This document shows, in pieces, positions 26,222 through 41,700 of a stretch of 64,000 nt of DNA. The stretch is from Glossina fuscipes. Its lineage: Eukaryota; Arthropoda; Insecta; Diptera; Glossinidae. The stretch is from NCBI RefSeq assembly GCF_014805625.2, contig NW_023998421.1, forward strand, positions 8,352,428 to 8,416,427, read 5' to 3'. The notes under the pieces are model-generated. The model did not search any database. It saw only the letters and a program-made list of their open reading frames with translations, and was not told the DNA's origin. The position numbers and the translations under genes were made by a program. Within the stretch, counting starts at the first letter, position 1, and every line of letters begins with the position of its first letter.

Positions 26222-29200
26222 ATGATGACGTCATCTTTAGAAAAAACATCATTCACAAGGACGGAGAAAACAGAACAAATATATCATTTGAGAGCGAACA
26301 AAAGCATCGAAAGTCTACATGGTATAGCGAGCGATAAGAAGAAAATTTCATCAAATGGTCAACTTCTTTGCGCACTTACCCCGATATCTTGTAAAGCGTC
26401 TAACAATTTTACAACTCTGTTAAAATCCAGTTCGAAAATACCGTGCCGTCTTGGCTTGCAATCATCCGCAACGTCATGGAAACATCCAAATAAATTATTG
26501 CCATTCCGACGTTCCACCTCATTGCGTTTGCGCAATTCCAAATCGAATTGTGCAAATAGAGTGAAAATGGCGGAAAACGGAATTGCATTAGCGGGGGCGA
26601 ATTATACTGACGGCTCCGAAACCGGTAATGGTCAGGTTGTCAGTTCTACTTCGCGTCGCAAATTGAAATCATTAACGCGACCAGCAACGCGTAACGAACA
26701 ACCATTAAAACGTTCCTTATCGTTGCGGAAAAATTTTAAAATCTCATCGAGCTCATTAAACAAAACGGAATCGTTAAAGCAACAGCAAATACAAAAATGT
26801 TTGGAAAATCAAGAAAAAGAAGAAAATCCCATTAAAAATATAGCAAAATCTATAGAAATCATCGGTGATAGCACATCCAGCGGAGATGAGCTAAACAAAT
26901 CGCTATCTTTGGAAACAATTGTACTTGACAATTATGAAGATATACCGATAATGGTAAGTTAGATAATCTTTTTATAAAAGTGAAAAGCACGCAGAGCAAA
27001 ATAGGTGAAAATAATATCGATTTTCATGTTGACGTGAGTGATTGTTGTTTTTGTTAGAATGTTGTTGTTGTTGCTGCTAACAATATATACACTTTATCAG
27101 AAAAATGGCTAAGAGAATAAAAATGAAAAAAAAAAAGCAAAAAACAATTTTACATACAATGAAGAACATACGTATAACTTAACAACGAATTTGGTAGTTA
27201 GGTAAGTGAACAAACTAAAACAAAAGCTTTAAGAGCCATCAAGTAAAGAGGCTTTTTCCTCTTACCAAGAAAACATATTTCAAAGGAGTTCAAGGCTTAA
27301 AACATACAATCAAAACGGATACGTTGTAAACTAAACTTAGATTGGCTTTTTTAAATGTTCATATTGTGTATATATGTGCATGTGTATGTGCATGTGTGTG
27401 TGTGTGTGTGTCTGTCCTAGTTGCGTTACTAGGCTTTGTGAAAATAGTTTGTTTGACGTGACGTCTATGGACTCTGTAAGCCAATGATAATTCTACTTTC
27501 CGCTCGTAAAGACTTCTTTCACTTTCTCTGACAAGCCTCGACACAAGGAGAATAGTTCATGAACTCGTTATAAATTTCCATCAATCGTTTTCGCTTGAAA
27601 TACTTTTTTCGCGCTTATTTAAGCTTCGCGCCGTAGATTCAATTCGAAAATTCTACTCTGGCTTTCCCCCCCCCCCCCCACTCGAAACCATCTCTTTCAT
27701 TTCCCTAATTGTAGTGTCGGGTGAATAGACCAAACTTTTCGGATCTGTTGTCATCTAAAACGGAACAGAGTATAAATATAGCCGAACGTGGAACCAAAAC
27801 CACTACAGATCGTGCATTAAGTTTTTTACATACTGCATTAAGAGGCCTATCGGAGACACCATGCAGCATTCATTTTTGAGTAGAATGACTAGAATGAGTG
27901 CCTGGCTCATCATCAGTTATCAATTGAAATCATTATTACGAAGTGAAAACTTTTCCTAACCTCAAATCTTTTCTATTATTTATCACTTTGTTAAATGAAA
28001 AAAAACTTCCGTCCAATTGAACCATGACTCCGCTTATCAAAATAATGTTGATAAGCCTAGATTTCTGGATTCTCTAGTCTTAAGATTGTAAAGCCTTTAG
28101 TTTCAAAGTTTGATCTGAATTTTAATTATTTTTTTTAGCAAGTAAAGAGGAGCTTTGCCTTGTTTTGCATTCACATATTGAACGTACGCGCTACATATTT
28201 TAACTTCAGTTTAAATCGGTCCCGAAGTTTTACTTTCACTAATTGAAAGTTTCTATAATTTTTAGAAATTCTTTGCACGATCGAAATCTTTCTCAGATTA
28301 CCACGGGAAGATCTTTACGCTAAGATCTCCGCCTCACATTGCCTCAGGCCGGTTTTAGCGAAAATCTCACAGCAATCGTACTCTTTTCGTTTTTAAATTT
28401 CATTTCGTGGCTTTAACATATTAACAGTTCACTTAACTTGTTCGACAAATTAATTCATACTCATATACATGCCCACTGATATTTTAAGAAAGTTAAAACC
28501 TCAAGTCCTTCTAGAAACAATAATGAACGCTTGCATATATTTTTGTATTCCTCAGGTCCTATAATTTTCAGTTAAATTTGAAAGCAGGCATGGCAGGCAT
28601 CACTAAGAATATGCCTGCAATGGGTAAAATATTGTAACTGTCAGCCTGTTTCAGATATAAATTTAAAATTTGAACCAAGTAAATGATAAGATCTTCGATC
28701 CTACTGAGGTCACTAATACCAAACGTTACCCACGACAGTTGATCATTTTGAACCATGGCTTAAACGGCCGGAATATCAAAAAGGCTAAAACAAATTCATT
28801 TTTTTACATGGCATCTGTCCATCCATCGTCAAAATCGTTAACGCTAACGCAACATGCGGAGAGAATCCAACTAGAAAGTGCTAGCCTTCGTGTATTTCGA
28901 TTAGTACCTGTTTGCATAGATGAATGCAGCATTTGCTAAGCAGCACTTTGATTCGTAGAAGGGTACGAAAAAATGGCACCATTAATTTTTTTTGCGGCCA
29001 AGAGGGAAGATTTTTTATTAGGATCGTATCTACGAAGAAAAGGGGAAAAGTGTGTAACTAGCGATGGGTCGTATTATACTTTGAATAAATTACTTTTTAT
29101 CGCTTTTCTGAATTTAACGTATTTTTCTCGAAAAAAAAGCGTGCCCCTCTAATAAACGCTTATGCACCTGTGCAAATAATCTCTTCGGCAAACACCTTAC

Positions 29201-32200
29201 ATGATTAATCAGATTTTTATCGCTCATGCGAACAAGTTTTGATAGTTAGTTTACATCGTCATGATAAGAGACTCTTATATATGTATGTATTTCTCATTTA
29301 TTTCGCTACAATATGCGAAATATTACTCATTTTTTCTCATTCTCTCTCTTTTTCTTACTTCACGACCAACTGTGATTATCACAAACAAGCACAAGCAAAA
29401 CCAATCATGCATATCTATGTAAATATGAGTAGATTTAAAGCCTATGTTTATTCCATACGTTTCCATAAGAGAATCTCTCAGGCAAGTGACGAAAATTGAA
29501 TAATCGCCGCAAGTTTTGTACGGATAAGGGGTGATTTCAACCTCGCTTGCTATTAACCTCAAAGATTGTGAAATGTTTCATGTTATAGCATTTCTACTAA
29601 AAGAATACGTTATAGAAACAGAAATGCAATATCTTTTTACTCATAAAATTCATTGATATGTCTACGTAATATACGTGTATGTATATACGTGTATATATAT
29701 GTATACGGTGGCTGGCTTTGAGACAACATATTGTTACGGTGGTAATATGTGTAGGGTTTCTTGGCTTAAAAGTTTATGTAAAGATTTCAGTTGATATTTG
29801 CAAGCTAACGTGTGGCCAACTCACAATAAGGCAAACAAATAAAAAAAAAAAAAAAAAAAATTAACCAAAGTGAAGTAAATAGTTTTTATTTTTTATTTTG
29901 AAAAACAACGAGAACATTTCCTCTTACCATAATATTGTTTAATTATTTGTGTTAACGCAATTTAGTGCTTGGCTTGTTTTTCGTTAACTTTCATTTTTTT
30001 GTTTTTTTTTTGCTTGCCTCGCACCATGGGAAACATAATTGGAATACAATAACAATTTGCTTAAAATTAAATAGTGAGAAGCGTTTTTTTTTCTGTTTTT
30101 TTTTTTTGTGTGTAAATATGTATAATACTGCATGGAAAACTTTATTATAACCTTTAAAGGGTCAACGACTTGAAATATATGAAACATGAAATGTGCATTT
30201 GTGGTTACATCGCACAAGTTGCCATAAGGTTACTAATAATATCACATTAAGTTTAGAAAAATTATTATTAGATAATTAGAATTGTGTATGTGTAGGATAT
30301 TAAAAATAAAGTATTTCTTAAAAATTTTTCTTCTCATTATTCACCTTAAAGTTCATTTTTTAAACATTTGTTTCCGTGACGAAGGAAGCATTCCAGTACC
30401 CAGGCGTTGTTTTTGCCAACCATCGATCCCACAAAATACTCATACCGTATGAATGTAAGATTTCAAGACTGTCTACTCTACTGCCTAAAAGATAAAAAAT
30501 TTAATTTTTGAATTAATTTCATAGGTGAAGTCTGATTGTCATCAGCGTAACTACGTTTGTAAAAAAGCTGAAATCATCTAAGAGAGGAAATCACTGTAAA
30601 TTTGTTCTTTTTGCTGAGTTCATAGATACTTTGAAACTTGTAGAAAACGTTATGAAATACCTGTGTGAAGGAAAAAATACTGCCAGGAAGCTACAGCATA
30701 GTGATTTCTAGCTTCTCTCAGGTGACTTTGCAAAGTGTTTATTACATTCTATGCAATTTGTGTTACAAAGAGCTATTAAGTTTATGCGAATGTGTGTAGC
30801 GCACAGAAGGACTCGAGACATCCACCTTTCATTAGACTCAGAGTCAGTTTCTTCTAAATCGATCTAAGCTCTATCTGTCCATTTGTCTGTCTGTTTTCGT
30901 TCAACTTACATATCGCAATTTTTGAGGCATCTTGATGAAATATGGTACAACAACATGTTTTATCTCAAAAGCGTATGCTGTTAGAAATAGTTCGAATTGG
31001 ACCAGCATTTCGACCACTCCGCATATAAAGCCTTATTTTAATAAGTTGTTATATGAATGACTATGTTAAGCGAAGTGGTATGCGGAGTTGTGGGCTATTT
31101 TCATACGTAAGCCTATCTCCACTCTTGCGAGCAGAAGTATATGATGAAGTTTCCGATATGAGCTCGACTTGAAAGATTTATCCATTTCCCTGCTGCATAT
31201 CTTTTTACATTTCGCAACATACCCAAGTGGAAAACGCTCAATTTCATTTTTGTCAGCTATGGTAAAAACGGGATCTTCTAGCAAAAAATCTTCAAGGAAA
31301 AAGAATGAGGACGAATACGTGAACATAAAAGAGTAGTTTTATGGTCCTGCTGAATTGAAAGGAGGAGATTAATAAAAAACCTATTTCAATACAAAAAACA
31401 CGTCGGCATTCCGCATTTCGAGACCTTAGATCTTTTAAAACGGTATACAGTGTAATTTTTTTAAAAAGAGTTACTTTAGTTGTTAACAAAAATTGTTTTT
31501 TTTTGTTCGAAAGTTAAAGTTTTTCTTTGGAATCATCATTTCATCAATCTCACAAAAATCAATGCTTTCAAAATCGTGTACGTGTTTCTCTAGCTAAAGA
31601 TATGTAGATTAAATCATTTTTATTTTTTGCTTTATACAAATTCGTACTAATGCATGCTGCAGACGCTTTCAAATTCAACACGGTATCATGAGAATGACTG
31701 ACGTGCTGACATTTTTGAATACTTTTTACCAAAATTTTTCATTTTAATACCTAAGTATTGTTAACCCTTTGCACTCAATACAAAGCCGAATATAACATAT
31801 TAAGTATTTGAAAAAAAATAAAAAAAAAACATTTAATAATTTTAAATAAGATCATATTGAACACGTAGTTCATAGCTTGCGTAAGAAATGCAACGTCGAG
31901 GCACATTCAACATAGGAACGGAAAGGGTCAATAACTGCTCCTCGTATGGTATTTTTCTAATAATATCAAAATGTTAAAAATTAACTTTTCCTTTATCTGT
32001 TGCGTCGTTTCTCCGCCTTAATAGATAATACCCTACACCGTCCTACATATTCATATAGCAACCTTTCAAAATAACTCTTTATAAGGAGAGTAGTTAAAGA
32101 AGCCGCATCCATCGCTGGACCAGAACATGTCAGCGTACCAAACTATCTTTAGAATCGGGGCATTTAGATTGAATACAAGAAAACAAGACGGACAGACAGA

Positions 32201-32675
32201 CGGACAGACAAACTTATGTCGATTCAGAAAGTGATTCTAATTCAGTAAGTGACTCTGAATAAATCGATATAATGATGAAAGGTCAGTCTATCTCAAGCCC
32301 AAACTTTGAATATTACGTGCATCCGGACAAACTCAATATACTTTTGTACTGCAGAAGATCTAAGGTATAAAAACGAAAACATTAGAACCTTCCTAAAAAG
32401 TACTGGGATTAAAGTTGGGAAAAGCCACCATTGAGGAACAACACAATTAACAAACACATGTTTTAATGAGATGGGTGCCTGGAATTCGCCACAAAATCAT
32501 ATTTCTGCGTCTTACTTGTTTACGGGTGACACTTGAGACTTTCAATATAAATGCATGCATTTAATATTGAATTCTGACTCCCCATTAGAGAAGTTTCTCA
32601 TGAATTTGTAACATTGTACGTCATGGTTACTTTCATGGTAATCATTCAAGTGAGCTGAGGACTATTTTCTTCCAA

Positions 32676-32711
<36 letters not shown>

Positions 32712-35700
32712 TGATGTGTTTAGTACTTTTGATTTGTACTCCTAGTCGAACCCTCATCTATTTTATCATAGTCGTAGCTTTCATTCAGGAGCCGTACAAG
32801 TTTTGCAAACATTAAATAGTAAAGGCTCAATACTTTCGAGACAAGATGTAGAGTGTAAATAAATACATGTGCAATGAAGTTGAAGAAGAATTTCCTCTAC
32901 TATAATAAGCAGATTTTTTTTTTTTTTTTTTCTGATTAAGAAAGGGGACCGAACTTTTGTTTCTGGAAAGCAAATCGATACGCTGTTCGTACCAAGTCAT
33001 CGTCGCTATGGTGCTTTTAGTGTTCTTGCTGTTTTTTTTTTTTTTCTTTTTTGTTGGCGATAGGCCAAATAGCACGGATTTTGTTGGTATATTTCCCGTT
33101 AGTTTTTACAAATCCAACAAACCAACAAATACTCTTACTATTTATTATGTTGGATACGTAGATTATAACCTTGCCAATCTAGAGCAGCTTAAGATATTAA
33201 AAAATATAGTTAAATGATAAATAATTGTAAAGTCTATTGTTTTAATTTACTCAGAAAGAAAAAGAATCCATTCAGGGAAATTTATTGATAACATTTCAAA
33301 GCCTACACTCATCTTCAGCTCTATCACTTATTATAAGCGAAAGTATATTTAGCGCGTAAGATAAATGAATACATTGCACCATTCATTCAGATTACAAACG
33401 CTACGTACGTAGCATGCAAGTGTTATTAACAGTGACAAGGTACGTGCATATATTAATATGACCTTTAAAAGAAAAACGTACGCCTTTACCTATGAACAGG
33501 CAAAACAACCACAAATGAATGAACAGCAGCAGCAGTTTTTCATTTGATGAAAGAAGCTTTTTTTCATATTCTTTTTTTGTTTTTTTAAATTACAACAAAC
33601 AATAAATAAATTGTTGTTGTTAATGTTGCTAATGCCATATGCAAAAGGAAAATGTGTATTCTCTTTAGAAATTTGGGACAGAAGAGAAACAAAATGCTTT
33701 AGGGACTTGTCAACAGTTTAATTTCTGAAGTCAAATGGAAAAAATCTAAAATAAAAATGCACATGTAACGAAGGCAAACACTTTTTGCTTATCAACATCT
33801 AATTTGAGGAAAAATTATCTTTCGCGCAAAAAAAATAATATGCAAAACTTTTAGCAGGTAAAACAATAAGTTTAATTTGCAATATTAATCACAGCTAATG
33901 CCGCCGAGCTCGTTATGAAACTTGATGCAAGAAAAAAGTGAATGATTGACTTTTTGGATATATGAACTTAGGCATTATCGACAATGACGCTTGATGAGCT
34001 TGTCATTATCATTAGTTAGTAAGAAATCGTGACACTAGTTGAGTCTTTTAGTACTTTTCTGAGTTTAAAACTTGATTCTATGTAACTGATAAGCAAGTGC
34101 TAGCTTTACAATCTTTTTGTCATATCTAATGGATCTGAATCAAATTTTTGCAATCGTCCCTTAAGAGATTAATTTTATCATTTTATTTCTTACATTTAAA
34201 AATAAGTTTCACGAGTCCATAGGAAACACAGGCATCTTCGCTAGGTTTGATAATACTTCGTTCTTCAATAATGTGGGACTTCTGCTGGGTCCAAAGTTAA
34301 TCTTTCATTTGCTGTTTTTTTCTACGGCAAATAAGTTTACTTATTTTCCAAGGAATTTCTTGACTCATACGTTACTAAGAAGCTTTATGATAGATTAATA
34401 AGAGCTCTTCTCGAGTACACAGAGTTTGTTTGTGCCTTAAACTATAATATCCGCAAGAGTATCCACGTATCTACAAAAGTAGCCGAATTGGAAAAATCGC
34501 GGGTTCAAATCTTAGAAGGATGCCTTAGTCGTAGCTATAGTGAGTAGGCTCTCAGTGGGCACTTAGCATGCATCCATTAATATGCTATCACTCTCTAACT
34601 CCGACGCTTTCCTGACTTCTTTTTGACCATCATCTTGCTACACGTATAAGGAGCATTTACCGATCATTGAGTCTTGGGCGCAAGCTTACAGCAGGCAAGT
34701 TTATATCGCATCTCTTTTCAAAAGACTCACTGAGTGACAAAACTGTTGTAAGGTGAAGTGGATTCTCATATTTTGCGTTTTGTCGCATTGTTGAGTCAAT
34801 TTAAAAATGTTTCACTCTTCAAGCTTTAACGAATACATTAATTCATTCGCTGATGATTCCTCTTCAACCGTCAATTATATTAAGTGTGCTAGTCTCAATT
34901 AAGGCGAAGCCGACATGTTTCATATAAAATGATTCGTCACAACTTCTGATACTTTGTAAAATATTTACACGCGTCGTGAATTATCCACTTGCTGTTGCAT
35001 ATTAACAATCATATGCGTGCCGTAGTCCTAGGTAATTGTAAATCAGCTGATTATACGAGTTTTGTAGCTGAATATTAGAAAAAGAGTAAAGAATACGTGT
35101 AAGAAAGTCTACCTGGCCATGTCCTCTTTTTATATTCTACACCATTTATGATGTGAGGGCATATAACGTTTCTGCGGATGTTTGCTGCACGATGTATACC
35201 GATCGATTGAGGATCATTTTCTGAATCGATCTAAACATGTCTGTCCGTCTGTCCGTCTTGTTTTCCTGCATTCACATATTTGATAAAATTCACTCCACCG
35301 ACATGCCTTAGGCCAACGACAGACGCTGAAAATGGTTCGGATCGGACCGCTTTTTCAACCACTTCTCATATAACACTTAATTTTGAAAAGCGATTCCTTC
35401 GAATAACTGTAGAGTGGTGTAGAGTATTTAAGAGCGAACCTTGTCTCACTACAGCGTTTTCGCTTCTTGTCTCCCTGTTTAGGTTTGCAATGTTCCATTT
35501 TTCAAACTCTAGTAATGGAAAATTGCAACTAAGAAATATGTGTCGAACTTCGCGTCGATAACTGTATAATATTTTATTTATATGTGTTATATATGTTATA
35601 ATATTTTGCAGTCATTTCGAGGTTGTTTTAAATTTATGGGAAAATTGCGTCAATTTTTAAACTTGATCTAATGAATATTGTTACCAAATATCAGGTTTTT

Positions 35701-38700
35701 AATTATATTTTTTGCGACTTCCAACAACAAACTGATGGATATCTGCAACTAAATCGCTTTGCTTTTCGATTTTTGATATCTATTTCAGTTTATTAGCAAA
35801 AAGTGTTAAAAGTGCTGAAGGTATACCTCTTACTTCCGTAGTGGGCATAAGAGTTGTTAATGTAAAAAAACAAGATAAAACGTTAAAGGCAGGCATGGCC
35901 GCTTATCAAATACTTTGCACTGTATCGCCTAATACCATTTATAAATTCTTCGTGTCATAAAATATCAAGAGTATTATGACCACTTTTATAATCTAGCTAA
36001 AGCATAAACGCCTATCATAACTTATATTACTTGTGATAAGAGTAACGCGGGTGTATGCAACACCATGAAGGACTTTTCCTTCCACCTTTTATAAAAATAA
36101 GTTTCTAAATCGAGCTAAACCTGCGTGTCTGCCCGTCCGTCAGACGTACGTCCATGTGCTTTTTGCTCGACACACACTGGCCCTGGTTCGCGGACAAACC
36201 CTATTAAAAATAGATAGATCCCCCCACTCCAATGGAAGGTGCATATGAAAAAGAAAAAACCCAAAAAATCGAGGCCCAAGTGGCTCGTAAAGACTCAGTG
36301 CGCACAGTGACCAGTGTTAAATAAGGGCAACATCCGTTTTCCTCATTTTTCACTGCCCAAAGGCGGATTGTAAAGCTTCTACATGGCAAGAAGTCGTAAT
36401 TTGTGATATTTTATAACGAGAACTGGTGACAAATTGCATTAATCAAAGCGGTGTAGGATACCTAACGATTGGTCTTGCTTTCAGAATGACCACGACAGAG
36501 ATAGTTTTAAATCTAAACAAACTTCACTTGTATTATGCACTATATGTTTAGCAAGTGTTTGCATGTTTGAAGGGAACCACGAGTCATAACACTACCTGAC
36601 CATCACCGTCACCGGAATTGTATTAAAAAGTATTTAAAAGTGACGCTTGAAAGAAATTCTTAAGGTTGACCTTGTGACTTCTTAATAGCTTCCTAGAGGA
36701 GAGAAAGTGAGCGAAAGTACTTTTAATTTCATTGGTTGAGCAAAGGAATTTTTATTCTTTCGAAACTTTAAAATTGCGGTTTTAAATAGAAATGTGTAAA
36801 AATGATGAAAAACCCGGAATACAATTTCACTGTGAAAAATTTCCAAACACGAAAAGCAACATGGCACAAAATAAATGTAACAGCATTGCCTTGCAAAGCA
36901 AAAAAAAAAGTACAAATATTTATGGTTAGGTGATCGTGAGCAAATTGAAATTGAATTTTGCTATGACAACCAGTTCCCATAATTAGAAATGAAGAAAATT
37001 GATAACGAATTATGCGGTTGGATAAAAACAAAAAAAAAAAAAAGAAAAGAAAAACAAAAAGCAAAAAGAAGTGATAATGAAAATTTTGCCTTTTCATATT
37101 ATACTTAAGTCTTTAACGAATGCAGAAAGAGAATAATCATTAAAAAGAAAGTTAATTAGAAAAATTTTTCTTTCACTTAATGACTGATAAACCATTTATT
37201 TGTTGAAAGATACTTATATTAAATATGTTGCTTTTTTTTTTTTGTTTTTGCAAATGCCTTCATTAGTATGTATGATTATGTTTAGATTATTCGTCTACAG
37301 TTTGCTACGGTGCTATGCACGCTTGAGTGCTTTGCTGTAAAAGAGCAAACAAATCCGAAAAGAAAAAGAAAATCAAAATAGAATTGGCTTGTTGTGTTAA
37401 CATGCGAATGAATGTAAATTTGATTTTCTACTCAACCATTAAGTGATTGGTAGGTTTTTGTTTTGCAAACAATCCTAGAAAGACAGAAAGATAGTTGTTA
37501 AGCAGTAGCAACTTGCTTTTTTTTTCTGCAATCAAAAAGCAGCAAAAAAAAAAAAAAAAAAAACAACAACAAACAAACAAACCTTAAATGGGAGAAAAGA
37601 TTTAAAAATTTAAAAAAAACCATACAATTAACCGCAACAAAATTACGAATGTTTACAGCAGCAACAATAACAACTACAACAATAACAAAAAACAATAATA
37701 TTTGCTTTAGCAGAAGCAACCGCAGCAACCACATGACTATGAAAAAGTATTTACCATAGCAATACGAAATTTAAGCTCCAACATCAGCGAACCATACATT
37801 CCACTCTTAACAATAGCAACAATAACAATAACGATTACATATAACACTACTACATTGCTTGAATGTTGCTTCATTTCATTATTTTGATTGTTAACGGCCA
37901 GTAGCAATAATAAATGCCATTATTCATTCAGCTTTGATCTTAACAAACGAATCGCAAAAGTATTAATAATAATAAATTTTCTTATCCAAAAACCAAAAAA
38001 CAGTCTCTGAATAAAAGAGGTTCTCCGATAACTGCCGCAGCAGCATCAACAGCAGCAGTGGCAGTGGCAGCAGCAGACATCCAAATACGACCGTTCTCTT
38101 TGGAAAAGGAAATTGCGACAACGACTCTACCAGCAACTGGAAACGGAAAGATAATCAAAGTACCCAATAACAACAATAATACTGCAACTACAACAACTAC
38201 ATGTCACTCGCAGCAGGGAGTGAACGTATTATCATCGCCCAATCTTAAGTTGACACCGAAAACACCACCAGTCACGCCAGATTCGCCGACCACCTATTTG
38301 AACGATGATTTAGATTCTTCGTATTCATTTGCCACAACGACATCGGGCCGTTCTACCATGTCTTGTGAGCATCCCTACGTCGCCAGGTATATATCAAAAA
38401 TTTGAACGCATTCGCTATCATTTTAGCTGTATATATATATATATATATGTATATAATATTTTAGAAATGGCACGACTTTTAGCGGTCGTAAAATGAAATA
38501 CGTTGTGCACTGTTCAAGTCATGCTGGCCAAGTTGGTTCTAATTACTTAACGCCAACCCAAAGGGCTCAACAGCAAATTCGTCGGTTGAAGGAGTTACTT
38601 TGCACTACCCGTCAAGATTTAGAGCAAAGAGATACAGAAATTTTACGTTTAACGCGTGAAGTTGTTGAGTTACGTTTATTTAAGGCATCACTTAGTTCAC

Positions 38701-41700
38701 CAGATGAACGGTCGGCTTCCAGCGATGCGGTTACCGTACGCGAAGCTGATTTAAAAACTTCGCAAGATGTTTCGCCCATTGTCGATATGGTCGATGATGC
38801 TCAGAAATCATCAAGTCCTCGCCATCATGCTCATATTCATCATCGTCATGCCGCATCTTTACAACAACAACACTTGCAACATGGTTCTTCTCATCACGTC
38901 ATGCATGTATCATCTGAAATGCAAAGTTCCTTTGCCGATTCCGGTCATTTTGAAGATTTGACTTCGTCGTCGGTTCATTCAAAGGACTCTTCGTTTACGC
39001 CTCCACATACGCATGATCAGGCATGCGGTAGCGATGAGGCGACAGGCGTTGATGATTGCATATCGTTAGAACAATATGAATTGCAACGTCAAGAACTGAT
39101 ACGTTTATACGAGCAACGTATTGAAGATTTGATACGTAATCAGGACGCAAACACAAGCGAAATTAAGCGTACCAATAACGATCGCATCGAAGCCTTGTTG
39201 CAAAAGTTGGCCGAATGTAATACACGTTATGCCGACATTGTACCCGATTATGAACATGCTAAAGAGCGTATTCGCGAGTTAGAGAAACAACTTGAGGATC
39301 TCCAACGTAAACTCGTTGAACATGAGGAAAAACAAAAGCAAATGTATTTGCACATGTATCAGAAGGGTCAAGAAGCAGAACGTATTGCTCGAGCTGATCA
39401 GGTACACAAAGTTCAATAATTTTAATCGAATACATTCACTAAAACAATTGTAGATAGCGGATAGCGGATAAATGAGATTATCAGTTGATCAGATTACTCT
39501 TTAAAGACAGACCAGGGGGAATGGGAAATAAATTATGTTCGGCTAGACAATCTTTTTTTAAGTGACTTGGCATCATTTAACATCCGTCGATAATTGTATA
39601 ATTATCATATCAATTAACATATATTTATATGTCTCCTTTTATTTATACGTAGATTTTTGTTTTTTGGATCACGAGTTGATTAAGTCCAAAATATGTACAT
39701 TTTATAGGTTCTTCACGAGCAACATATTTAACGATTGATCTCGTAGCGGAGAATGCAAAAAGAAAGTGAAAGAGGAAGCAGAGCATAGCCAAGATTCAAA
39801 TTAAAAAGAAAAACGAAGCAAATAACAATGTTATTGTGGACCACGGCCCACCATTCAGTACTCTACACTAGCTTGCTTAATACAGTGATTCATATAACTT
39901 TTCAAAAAAAAAAAAAAAAAAAAACAGTTACATGAAAGTTACATGGAAAAAGTGGCCCTATTCGAAACATTTCCTTAGGGCAGAACAGGCCGGTCAAGTT
40001 TCATCAAAATGTCTCAAAAATTGCGACCTGTGGATTAAATATAAAAAATCATTGACAGACAAACAAACCTAGGTCTATTCAGAAAATATATAATAAAAAG
40101 AATACTCTCGCGTAGAGAATAAGACCAAAGTTAAATACAATAACATACAGTAGCTGTGTGGACCTAAACCTAGAAACTTATAGTAGCAATTTATCTCTGG
40201 TTGACCCTTGGGTTAAGCCAGCTCTCTGGACAATTTACATTATCATGCAAGCCGTGTGAAAGGAAAGAGCTTAAAATAAAATCAGTAAATTACAACAAAA
40301 ACAAAACCGATGATAAATTTTAAAATAGCGCATGCAACGTACATACGAGCGAGACGAGCGAGAAAAGTTGTTCGTCTGAATTTACAAGGATTTCCCATAT
40401 TATTTTACTTTACATCGATCTTTCTTTTCTACTTGAAGGTATTGGAATTGGCACACCGAGCACCACAAAACAAAGTCTCCATAAATGAGTTGCTGCATCA
40501 ATTGCAATCCACACAAGATGAATTGGAAAACATACGTGTAAGAGTTTTCAAAGTATTTGTCGTAATGTTTACACTATTATTTTGCGTCTTCCATTACTTT
40601 TGTGTTGCCTATTGAGAAGATCATTGTCAAGAAAAAAATCAAATTCATTTCTGCTCTCATTTTTTGTTTTGTTTTTTTTTTTTTATTTTTATTTTTTTTA
40701 TATATGTTTCGTTTTCCCACCAAACAAACACAAATCTTAGCCAAAAATACACACAGCCAACTACACTGTAACTAACATTGTCATCCTTGTTTGCTTGTAT
40801 GTGAACGTTCTAATTGTCCTAGATTTTGAAAATTAATATCCCCAATCTCTTAGAATAAAAGTTGGAAAAAATTGAAAAGTAAATGCGAAATTTAACATTT
40901 TGCTTAAACGTAAATTAAATATAAATTGTTCCTTTTTTACCTTACGTTATATACACGATTTTTTTTTATTAATTTTGCGACAGCCTTATATGCAAGTGAG
41001 TTAAGCAACAGTTATTGTTCGTTTTTCTTAATTAAAAAGAAAAATTTCAATTTCTATAACCTAATTAACACAGCAAGTAATTAAAGCGATGGATAATAGT
41101 TTTGTTTAATAATAATATAATGTGTGTGTGTTTGTTTCTGGAATTTATTCATTTATTTTTCTTCTCTGTTCTTTGTCGTATGTTATACTTTTGTTTTGTT
41201 TTGTTTTTTTTTTTTTTTTTTTTTTCTTTATAATATTCTTTTGGTAGCATTGGAGATGAATTTTTTTTTTTTTTGATTAAATGAAATTAAGAAGAAGTAC
41301 AGTCGAAGCGGCTGGAGGCATTATACTAACAAAAACTTTGATATCAAATGAGTTGAAGGAGACTATTAAGTATAATGAACGATTGTATTTTTCATGATTT
41401 CAAAAAAAATTAAAAAAAAAAAAAAAACAAACAGAAAATTATATTGTATTGTTTTATAAGATCGTAGCGTTTTTTGCCTTAACAATTTTTTATTCTTTGT
41501 CGCCACGATGATAAGGAAAAAGAAAAAAAAAAAAATTGCGTTGGGCCACAGGCTCACTTAAATACCCTGCACCACCCCAGAATTACGATTTTTCACCATA
41601 ACCAGTTAGATGGATAGTAGTAGAAAAAATAGCCCGATCCGAAGCATTTTCAATAGCGTTCACCTTGAGGTCAAAATACGTGGGTATACCGAATTTCATT

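Noticed and set aside
27359..27544. Minus open frame with a Thr-His repeat
   Set aside because: It is a translated TG microsatellite plus AT-rich flank; no family motif or splice context.
31066..31326. 86-codon minus frame with a Cys/Lys-rich middle
   Set aside because: No splice context or known motif; adjacent to a repeat copy, and likely chance.
37498..37734. Hydrophobic minus open frame
   Set aside because: Leu/Phe/Val runs come from poly-A and CAACAA repeats read in reverse.
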